A DNA stretch of 16,035 nucleotides, taken from contig JALZWI010000055.1 in the NCBI GenBank assembly GCA_023299895.1, positions 1-16,035 of the forward strand, read 5' to 3'. The position numbers and the translations under genes were made by a program. Positions 7,976-13,518 of the stretch are shown in pieces. The notes beneath the pieces are model-generated. The model was not told the DNA's origin and ran no database searches. It was given only the letters and a program-made list of their open reading frames with translations. Each line of letters starts with the position of its first letter. Position 1 is the first letter of the stretch. Source of the stretch: Arenicella sp. Its GTDB lineage: Bacteria > Pseudomonadota > Gammaproteobacteria > Arenicellales > Arenicellaceae.

Positions 7976-8394
7976 GCTTGTAAGTCGAGCCTGCCCGCAA
8001 CCAGTTCCGCCAACTTGCTAACAAGAGTGCCCAAAATCACTTCCTCATAAGGTAGGTTTGGCGAGACACCCCAGACAGGCTGAGGCCAAGCAGGGTCAGT
8101 TTTGAAACGCACGATATGATGAATATGCAGTTGCGGCACCATATTGCCCAAGGCCGCAACATTGAGTTTGTCACCGTCAAAATGATTCATTAATAATAGG
8201 CTAAGGGTATTTGACTCAATCAGTAATTGCTGGCGATCAGGTTCGTCAAGTTGGTAATTTTCTTGTATATCAACGCGCCGCGGGACCAAAATAAGCCAAG
8301 GGTATTGTGAATCATTAACTAAGAGTAGCCGGCAGAGAGGCAAGTCACCAATTACGATGGTATCGGCGCTGAGTTGTGGGTGCAGTTCAAACAT
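7969..8394 (-). CDS. HIT-domain protein (histidine triad nucleotide-binding family)
   Basis: A 141-residue histidine-triad protein; such proteins hydrolyse or transfer nucleoside phosphate derivatives. The N-terminal half has the HIT beta-sheet residues (LLLVNDSQYPWLILVPRR, 23-40), and the active-site loop is NMVPQLHIHHIVRF (84-97) followed by DPAWPQPVWG. The canonical HxHxHxx triad is incomplete: His90 and His92 (the position of the nucleophile) are present, His93 follows, but the third triad position is Ile94. From memory this is common in this proteobacterial HIT subgroup. The ATG at 8394 gives the family-like MFELHPQL; a TTG three codons upstream is less likely. First gene of a two-gene unit with the overlapping MFS gene, and divergent from the DUF1285 gene. 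Confidence 0.88.
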   Translation of the reverse strand: MFELHPQLSADTIVIGDLPLCRLLLVNDSQYPWLILVPRRVDIQENYQLDEPDRQQLLIESNTLSLLLMNHFDGDKLNVAALGNMVPQLHIHHIVRFKTDPAWPQPVWGVSPNLPYEEVILGTLVSKLAELVAGRLDLQAC

Positions 8395-8460
8395 GATTTT
8401 CAATTTTTTAAATAGTGAGCATAGTCACAAGTCTTATAAAACGCAATCACGGAATTACTC

Positions 8461-8466
8461 TATAAT
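8461..8466 (+). promoter_or_regulatory. -10 box placed for a leaderless DUF1285 mRNA
   Basis: A perfect TATAAT ends 6 bases before the ATG at 8473, where transcription would be expected to begin. There is no recognisable Shine-Dalgarno and no good -35. The same 78-base gap must also hold the promoter of the divergent HIT gene. Confidence 0.5.
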
Positions 8467-8472
8467 CTTTGT

Positions 8473-9000
8473 ATGCGTAAGTTAACAGAAATAACTGAAT
8501 CGATTAATCAACAAAGTAATCCCCCTGTGCATTTATGGCGGCCAAATATAGTGGGTGAAATAGATATACGTATTGATGCGCAAGGCTTTTGGTTTCATGA
8601 GGGCGATGGCATAGCGCGTGAAACCTTAGTTAAGTTATTCGCCAGTATTCTAAGATTTGAAAAAGGCGATCATTTTTTAGTCACTCCGGCTGAAAAGCTT
8701 AAAATTACGGTTGATGATGTCCCTTTCGTGGTGCATCAAATGGAACACGTAGAAGATACATGGGTGGCTGTTACGAATCTGCACGAGCAAGTTATTATTG
8801 GTGAGGAGCATCCCGTAGAGTTACGTCTCTACCAAGATCAATGGGTCCCTTATGTGCGAATACGCTATGACTTATGGGCCCGAGTTAGTCGTAGTATTTA
8901 TTATCAATGGGTGAGTGAGGCGATGGAGTCACAGGTTGATGCAACAGACTCACTGAAGCTCAATAGCCAAGCCTATGAATTTGAAGTTGCGAGTAGTTAA
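8473..9000 (+). CDS. DUF1285 domain-containing protein
   Basis: A 175-residue soluble protein of the DUF1285 family, whose cellular role is not established. Family features visible are PPVHLWRPNIVGEIDIRID (17-35), FWFHEGDGIARETLVKLFASIL (39-60), FLVTPAEKLKITVDDVPFVVH and PYVRIRYDLWARVSRSIYY near the C-terminus. The length is usual. The ATG at 8473 matches the family N-terminus and is the only ATG, GTG or TTG between the upstream in-frame stop (8437) and the conserved region. No ribosome binding site precedes it and a -10 box almost touches it, so it may be translated from a leaderless mRNA. Its stop codon lies only 6 bases from that of convergent rsgA, leaving no room for a terminator between them. 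Confidence 0.88.
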   Translation: MRKLTEITESINQQSNPPVHLWRPNIVGEIDIRIDAQGFWFHEGDGIARETLVKLFASILRFEKGDHFLVTPAEKLKITVDDVPFVVHQMEHVEDTWVAVTNLHEQVIIGEEHPVELRLYQDQWVPYVRIRYDLWARVSRSIYYQWVSEAMESQVDATDSLKLNSQAYEFEVASS

Positions 9001-9006
9001 AGAGTT

Positions 9007-10059
9007 TTAAAGGGATAGGCCACGGGCTTGCTGATCTAGAATAGCGGCTTTAATTCTTTCATAGCTAGCGAAGCGATTCGGATGGATCTCACCGTTTTCT
9101 GCGGCGGTTACAATTGCGCAATTCGGTTCGTTTTCGTGTTTGCAGTCGCGAAATTTGCAGTTGCTGATGCGGTCGGCTATTTCGATAAACCCTTGTTGCA
9201 GTTGTTCTTCGTCTATGTGCCACAGACTGAAGTCGCGAATGCCTGGAGAATCAATCAGTTGACCGCCGTCATGCAAGTGAAAGAGCTTCGCTTTAATGGT
9301 GGTATGAGTGCCTTCACCTGTTTGTGCAGACAGAGGGCCGACTTCGAGTTTTGCTTCTGGTAATAAGGTATTGATTAAGGAAGACTTACCAACACCCGAT
9401 TGGCCGACCACGATGCTAGTACGCTGTTTGATATGCTCGGGCAATTGGGTGAGTTGTGGGTCTTGGTGACGTGAGCTGACGATTTTGACTGTTTTATAGC
9501 CTAAGGTCTGATAGGTTGATAATAGCGCTTCAAGTTCACCACGATTATCATCATCAATTAAATCAGCTTTATTGAGGACAATGATTGGCCGTATATTCAT
9601 AAGCTGCGCTGCCACGAGATAACGGTCGATCAAGTTCACTTGAGGTTTGGGTTGGCAAGCGATTAAGATCAACATTTGATCGACATTGGCCGCCACTGGT
9701 TTCAGCTTGCCAAAATTGTCCGGTCGTTCCAGCAGACTTTTACGAGGGTGTCTAGATTCAATGATGCCAGTTTGTTCAGTGCCGGCACGCCAGACCACTA
9801 GGTCTCCAGCTACTATAGAATTGATATTGGCACGCGTCACGCAACGATGGATATTGCCTTGGTCATCACCTTCCAAGGCCTCTATCTCAAAATGCTTACT
9901 GTAACGGCAAATAACTAACCCTTGTTGTTCGCTACTGAACTCCCCAGATTGAATTTGACGACTCAGGTTACGTTCTTTTTTGAGTGCACGGTCACTGCGT
10001 TCTTGCTGTATTTTTTCAGCGCGCCAGGTTTGCTGACGATTGAGTTTACGTTTACTCAT
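9007..10059 (-). CDS. rsgA: ribosome small-subunit-dependent GTPase A (RsgA/YjeQ)
   Basis: RsgA is a circularly permuted GTPase that checks late maturation of the 30S subunit and releases RbfA. The 350-residue protein has a basic N-terminus (MSKRKLNRQQTWRAEKI), an OB-fold (about 47-110), then the permuted G motifs: G4 NKAD (163-166), G1 GQSGVGKS (219-226), the switch region GEGTHTT (248-254) and G3 DSPG (270-273). The C-terminal zinc site is Cys301, Cys306, His308, Cys314. All key residues are present. The ATG at 10059 overlaps the stop of the upstream GIY-YIG gene by 4 bases (ATGA), so it is the third gene of a gshA operon and probably translationally coupled. No terminator is visible between its stop and that of the convergent DUF1285 gene. 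Confidence 0.97.
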   Translation of the reverse strand: MSKRKLNRQQTWRAEKIQQERSDRALKKERNLSRQIQSGEFSSEQQGLVICRYSKHFEIEALEGDDQGNIHRCVTRANINSIVAGDLVVWRAGTEQTGIIESRHPRKSLLERPDNFGKLKPVAANVDQMLILIACQPKPQVNLIDRYLVAAQLMNIRPIIVLNKADLIDDDNRGELEALLSTYQTLGYKTVKIVSSRHQDPQLTQLPEHIKQRTSIVVGQSGVGKSSLINTLLPEAKLEVGPLSAQTGEGTHTTIKAKLFHLHDGGQLIDSPGIRDFSLWHIDEEQLQQGFIEIADRISNCKFRDCKHENEPNCAIVTAAENGEIHPNRFASYERIKAAILDQQARGLSL

Positions 10060-10304
10060 GATTCAATCATGGCTAGTTTCTGCGGGCGACTCATTTTTTT
10101 TATTTGATACTCGCGCTGACTTGCAGTGCTTCGGTCTTGACAGTTTTCTTGGTAAATTAACTTAACAGGACGACGTGCGCGTGTATAGCGTGCGCCTTTG
10201 GTGTTATCGCTATTATGTTCATCGACTCGCCGAACAATGTCGATGGTGATGCCTGTGTACAAACTATCGTCGGCGCAGCGCACTATATACACAGACCAAG
10301 CCAC
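10056..10304 (-). CDS. GIY-YIG nuclease-fold protein (UPF0213/YhbQ-like)
   Basis: An 82-residue protein made of little more than a GIY-YIG domain: VYIVRC (5-10) as the GIY half, YTGI (16-19) as the YIG half, Arg25/Arg26 in RRVDEHN, and Glu65 in SQREYQIKKMSRPQK as the expected metal-binding glutamate. Members of the YhbQ group are small stand-alone proteins, reported to act on DNA in some cases; here a nuclease role is inferred only from the intact residues. The start is GTG at 10304, giving MAWSVYIVRC, five bases after the gshA stop. There is no clear Shine-Dalgarno, consistent with coupling to gshA. The stop overlaps the rsgA ATG. No conventional alternative start is evident before VYIVRC. 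Confidence 0.88.
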   Translation of the reverse strand: MAWSVYIVRCADDSLYTGITIDIVRRVDEHNSDNTKGARYTRARRPVKLIYQENCQDRSTASQREYQIKKMSRPQKLAMIES

Positions 10305-10309
10305 GCTTA

Positions 10310-11635
10310 CTACAGGACGTCGGCTCGCTCTCGTGCAGCGGCGAGTAAGGCTAATCGGGCTACCACGCCATAGGTATAAAAGCGGTTGGGTGGGCAGTCT
10401 TCGCCGCTACCTAATTTGGCTTTGATGCAATCTTCAGCAAAAGGCAGGGGTTTGAATTGCGCACCTGGCGCGTTTAAGTTTTCATCGTTAGCACGGTTTA
10501 CATGCACACGGTAAAAGCCTCCGACCACAAAATGATCCATCATATAAACAACGGGTTCTGCGACGTTATTATCTGGCCCCCAAGTTTCATAGGTATAAAC
10601 GCCTTCTTGTACCAACACGTTGCTGACTTGATGACCGTCTTTGCCTTTGTCCATTTTATTGCGCTGTTTACGATTTAAATCGCGCACTTCATCTGGGCTT
10701 TTGACCACCATGATATTCATACCGTAGGTGCCTGCATCGGATTTCACGAACACGAAAGGTTCTTCGTCGATACCGTATTCTTTATATTTGGCTTTTATTT
10801 CAAGTAGGATTTGAGCCACATTGATGGCTAGACAATCCTCGCCCTCACGATCTTTGAAGTTAATTTCACCACATTTTTTAAAAATAGGGTTCAATAACCA
10901 AGGGTCAATATCAAAGGTGCTAGCGAATTCTTCGACGACATTATTATAATGGGCAAAGTGCTCAGACTTTAAACGGTTACTCCAGCCGAGTTCAGCGGGT
11001 GGAATAATAGGTTGTTGTGCATTGACCAAAATATCAGGTAGGCCACTGCTCATATCATTGTTTAACACAACAATGCATGGATTAAAATCATCAACATAAA
11101 GTCGATCACCATCGCGCTTAACCGGATGGCGCGTAATAGTGGTGCCATCTTCGAGTTCAATAACATGCGCTTCATACAAGTCTTGAGCAATTGAACCAAT
11201 TTTTATCTTAAAGCCCGCTAATTCGATATAATGCTTTAGCCGCACAATATTCTGCCAGTAATAAAGGTTGCGAGTATGGTCTTCGGCAATCAATAGAATA
11301 CGGCAGGCAGATGGCACTAAGCGTTCTGTTGCAGTTTGAATAGCATGAACACATAAGGCTTCTGCCTCTTCGCTCAAGTTATTAAACCCAGCTGGAAAAA
11401 GGTTAGTATCAACTGGAGCAACCTTGAATCCAGAATTACGTAAATCTACGCTTGAATAAAACGGAGCTTGGGTTTTGCGCCACTCGCGGCGAAACCACTG
11501 TTCAATGTTGCTTTGATTATCAAGCATTAGCCGTTCAATATTCTTTAGTGGGCCCGTTAAAGCGGTGACTAGGTTGGGGATAAGATTAGTCACATCCTTG
11601 TCGCTTTTAAGTTTTGTTTGAGGAGAATTCGCCAT
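10310..11635 (-). CDS. gshA: glutamate-cysteine ligase, Thiobacillus ferrooxidans-type GshA
   Basis: GshA makes gamma-glutamylcysteine from glutamate, cysteine and ATP, the first step of glutathione synthesis. This 441-residue protein belongs to the PF08886/TIGR02049 family, which differs from the E. coli type. Recognisable stretches include LLIAEDHTRNLYYWQNI (114-130), DPWLLNPIFKKCGEINF (244-260), FVFVKSDAGTYGMNIMVVKS (294-313, ATP-grasp-like) and EPVVYMMDHFVVGGFYRVH (360-378). The ATG at 11635 is chosen over a TTG ten codons upstream; the Shine-Dalgarno is weak either way. Two stops stand in tandem (TAG then TAA). First gene of a tight operon with the GIY-YIG gene and rsgA. It is divergent from pilG. 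gshB, the second-step gene, is not in this window. Confidence 0.93.
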   Translation of the reverse strand: MANSPQTKLKSDKDVTNLIPNLVTALTGPLKNIERLMLDNQSNIEQWFRREWRKTQAPFYSSVDLRNSGFKVAPVDTNLFPAGFNNLSEEAEALCVHAIQTATERLVPSACRILLIAEDHTRNLYYWQNIVRLKHYIELAGFKIKIGSIAQDLYEAHVIELEDGTTITRHPVKRDGDRLYVDDFNPCIVVLNNDMSSGLPDILVNAQQPIIPPAELGWSNRLKSEHFAHYNNVVEEFASTFDIDPWLLNPIFKKCGEINFKDREGEDCLAINVAQILLEIKAKYKEYGIDEEPFVFVKSDAGTYGMNIMVVKSPDEVRDLNRKQRNKMDKGKDGHQVSNVLVQEGVYTYETWGPDNNVAEPVVYMMDHFVVGGFYRVHVNRANDENLNAPGAQFKPLPFAEDCIKAKLGSGEDCPPNRFYTYGVVARLALLAAARERADVL

Positions 11636-11838
11636 ATTTTTGATTTCAATTTGTAGATTGCACAACGAATTGGCAAAATCTAGCTGTGTTATTGGGTAAT
11701 TAAGTCTGTTTTATAATTAGACCTTAATCAGGTGTTCTTATAATTCTTGGATATTATACTCATTGGCTATATAAGTTGGAGGTTAAAAATCATAAAACAA
11801 CAGGGTGTCAAAGAAAATCAATAGTAACATTATGAAAA

Positions 11839-11852
11839 TTTTGTTAACAAAA
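11839..11852. repeat. perfect 14-bp palindrome upstream of pilG
   Basis: TTTTGTTAACAAAA is its own reverse complement. It lies 107 bases before pilG and could be an operator for pilG or gshA. In such AT-rich sequence a palindrome of this length is less surprising than usual. Confidence 0.45.
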
Positions 11853-11857
11853 ATCCT

Positions 11858-11872
11858 ACAATGTTGTATTGT
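11858..11872. repeat. short inverted repeat ACAAT-N5-ATTGT
   Basis: ACAAT (11858-11862) and ATTGT (11868-11872) are perfect inverted arms around a 5-base spacer, a shape typical of dimeric regulator sites. Further ACAAT words follow near 11884 and 11896 in AACAATATT and AACAATAAT. Confidence 0.35.
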
Positions 11873-11922
11873 TAGAGGTGTAAACAATATTAATAACAAT
11901 AATTTAAACCAATTACCTCTAA
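11872..11922. repeat. inverted repeat TTAGAGGT / ACCTCTAA with 35-base spacer
   Basis: TTAGAGGT (11872-11879) and ACCTCTAA (11915-11922) are perfect 8-bp inverted arms whose spacer is almost pure A/T. No U-run follows as a terminator would need. Either a paired operator or a leader-RNA stem 38 bases before the pilG start. Confidence 0.4.
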
Positions 11923-11959
11923 GTATTATTAGAAGTTATTTGTTAGCTGAGGCTCTATT

Positions 11960-12322
11960 ATGCATCAAAAAGTAATGGTCATTGATGATAGTAAGACTAT
12001 TCGTATGACTGCAGAAACGATCCTAAAAAAAGAAGGGTATGAAGTTTTTACGGCAACTAACGGTTTTGAGGCGATGTCTGTTATTACAGATACCCGACCT
12101 GATATTATATTTGTGGATATTATGATGCCGCGATTGGATGGATATCAAACTTGTAAACTAATTAAAAACAATAGTTACTTTAGACATACCCCAGTGATCA
12201 TGTTGTCGAGTAAAGATAGTTTATTTGATCGTGCTCGTGGTCGCGTTGCGGGTTCTGAACAACATATCAATAAGCCCTTTACTAAAAGTGAGTTATTAGA
12301 GGCGATTAACCGATATGTATAA
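11960..12322 (+). CDS. pilG: PilG, CheY-like response regulator of the Pil-Chp system
   Basis: A 120-residue stand-alone receiver domain. Conserved residues are the acidic pair Asp9-Asp10, the phosphoacceptor Asp53 in FVDIMMPRLDG, Ser83 in IMLSSKD at the switch position, and Lys105 in NKPF. The stretch DRARGRVAGSEQHINKPFTKSELL is the PilG signature that separates it from other CheY-like proteins. In Pseudomonas, phosphorylated PilG promotes type IV pilus extension and adenylate cyclase activity at the pole. The ATG at 11960 follows TGAGG by 7 bases. First gene of the cluster; pilH follows after 64 bases and gshA lies divergently upstream. Confidence 0.94.
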   Translation: MHQKVMVIDDSKTIRMTAETILKKEGYEVFTATNGFEAMSVITDTRPDIIFVDIMMPRLDGYQTCKLIKNNSYFRHTPVIMLSSKDSLFDRARGRVAGSEQHINKPFTKSELLEAINRYV

Positions 12323-12386
12323 CGCTAGTTAGCTTGTAGACGGCTAAATTAGAATAATAAAAATAAATAGTTGAAGATAAAACGAT

Positions 12387-12755
12387 ATGCAAAGTAAAAC
12401 AGTATTAGTTATTGATGACTCTATGACGGATTTTCTTTATGTTAAGAATATTTTGGCACACGGAGGTTATCAAGTTGCCTATGCGCAATCAGCCAAAGAA
12501 GGTATTGATGAAGCTAAAAAGATACAACCAGATTGTATTTTGATGGACGTTGTTATGCCTGAAATGAATGGGTTTCAAGCAACCCGAGTGTTGTCGCGTG
12601 AAGTGACGACTTCTGATATTCCAATTGTTATGTTGAGCTCTAAATCTCAAAAGACGGATAAAGTTTGGGCGGAGCGACAAGGTGCGAAGCATTACATTAT
12701 TAAGCCAGCTAACCCGAAGTTGCTGTTGTCGAAACTACAGTCATTATTGACCTGA
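12387..12755 (+). CDS. pilH: PilH, second CheY-like response regulator of the Pil-Chp system
   Basis: A 122-residue receiver-only protein with Asp10-Asp11, phosphoacceptor Asp54 in LMDVVMPEMNGFQATR, Ser84 in VMLSSKSQ and Lys106 in IIKPA. MNGFQATRVLSREVTTSDIP and TDKVWAERQGAKHYIIKP are typical of PilH. In Pseudomonas PilH opposes or drains phosphate from PilG and is linked to pilus retraction. One departure is IDDSMTDFLYVKNILAHGGY at the start of helix 1, where the family usually has a Pro after the Ser; the active site itself is intact. The Shine-Dalgarno before the ATG is weak (GAAG). It lies between pilG and pilI, with no terminator on either side. Confidence 0.93.
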   Translation: MQSKTVLVIDDSMTDFLYVKNILAHGGYQVAYAQSAKEGIDEAKKIQPDCILMDVVMPEMNGFQATRVLSREVTTSDIPIVMLSSKSQKTDKVWAERQGAKHYIIKPANPKLLLSKLQSLLT

Positions 12756-12808
12756 TGTTGTTTGATTTTAAGTTAGGCAAAACAAGATAACCGAAATTTT
12801 ATTAATTT

Positions 12809-13351
12809 ATGTCAGAAATAAGCGCATTTGAATTGCTTGGCAATATTCGCAGTAAGGCGATTGAACTAGATAGTGCAGTTGCTAACTATTCGATTCAATC
12901 TGCGGGAATTAAAAATATTGCTTATGTGGTCAATGGAGTCAATTTTTTTTGTGATGCGGAAGATGTAAGAGAAGTGTCTACCTCGCAGAATTTAATGAAG
13001 GTGCCGCAAACTAAGCGTTGGATGCGTGGGATGTTTAATTCTAAAGGTGTTTTATATTCGGTAACTGATTTATCGTTATTTGCAGGTTTTGATAGAGCGA
13101 TTCAGGAAAATAGAGGACACCTGTTGTTATTAGCAGACGCAGATAAGCAAAGCGCTTTGTTAGTAAATAGGGTGATTGGTTTTCGTTACTTTGAAAGTAA
13201 AGATAAAGTTGATAACCCTGAGAGCAACCAAGGTGTGCCCGACGGTTTAAGTCCGTTTGTTGCTGAGGCTTACTTTATTGATGATGAATTTTGGTACCGA
13301 CTGGATATTGGTCGAATGCTTGAATCAGAACAGTTTCGTGAAGTTCAGTAA
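12809..13351 (+). CDS. pilI: PilI, CheW-like adaptor of the Pil-Chp system
   Basis: A 180-residue protein with one CheW domain, expected to link the PilJ receptor to the ChpA kinase at the inner face of the membrane. The CheW core is seen as IAYVVNGVNFFCDAEDVREV (37-56), then VPQTKRWMRGMFNSKGVLYSVTDLSLFAG (64-92), the equivalent of the VPxxxxxxxGLxNxRGxxxPVxDL pattern, and a C-terminal SPFVAEAYFIDDEFWYRLDIGRM. The pattern has Met-Phe in place of Leu-Phe and Lys-Gly where many have Arg-Gly. No Shine-Dalgarno is obvious; ATG 12809 matches the family start. The 167-base gap to pilJ is the longest in the cluster and holds operator-like repeats. Confidence 0.9.
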   Translation: MSEISAFELLGNIRSKAIELDSAVANYSIQSAGIKNIAYVVNGVNFFCDAEDVREVSTSQNLMKVPQTKRWMRGMFNSKGVLYSVTDLSLFAGFDRAIQENRGHLLLLADADKQSALLVNRVIGFRYFESKDKVDNPESNQGVPDGLSPFVAEAYFIDDEFWYRLDIGRMLESEQFREVQ

Positions 13352-13399
13352 TTGAAAAATAGAGTATGAAAATAAAACATTTTTTAATGACGTATTAAA

Positions 13400-13439
13400 T
13401 TTGTACAATAAATGTAGGGTTTGTAATCAGGGTTACAAA
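13400..13439. repeat. TTTGTA repeats and inverted repeat upstream of pilJ
   Basis: TTTGTA occurs at 13400-13405 and again exactly 20 bases later at 13420-13425, then inverted as TACAAA at 13434-13439. TTTGTAA (13420-13426) and TTACAAA (13433-13439) form perfect 7-bp arms around a 6-base loop. TACAAT at 13404-13409 could be a -10. No U-run follows, so an operator is likelier than a terminator. Confidence 0.42.
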
Positions 13440-13518
13440 TAAGAATTGAATATTAGACCGACAAAAGGCGATTAATGTGTCGTGAGCAAAAGCGGTAGAA
13501 GATTAAAGGTGAAAAACT

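Larger units (their letters stand above)
11636..11959. other. gene-free AT-rich region between gshA and pilG
   Basis: This 324-base stretch separates divergent gshA and pilG and should hold both promoters, but no -35/-10 pair is convincing. TATAAT reads on the minus strand at 11758-11753, toward gshA. A good Shine-Dalgarno for pilG, TGAGG (11948-11952), lies 7 bases before its ATG. A second purine-rich GGAGG (11778-11782) has no ATG after it. The stretch 11820-11930 is dense in palindromes, listed separately. Confidence 0.7.

Noticed and set aside
8404..8460. A minus-strand TTGCGT-N17-TATGCT promoter for the HIT gene.
   Set aside because: Both hexamers are poor (3 and 4 matches of 6), so only the spacing supports it.
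11805..11975. A GTG/ATG-started frame of about 56 codons running into the start of pilG, preceded at some distance by GGAGG.
   Set aside because: Its composition (Asn, Ile, Leu) simply reflects AT-rich DNA full of palindromes, no family is recognisable, and the GGAGG is too far from either start codon.
12323..12386. TTAGC/GCTAA hairpin between pilG and pilH as a terminator.
   Set aside because: The stem is 5 bp with no T-run; the genes most likely share a transcript.
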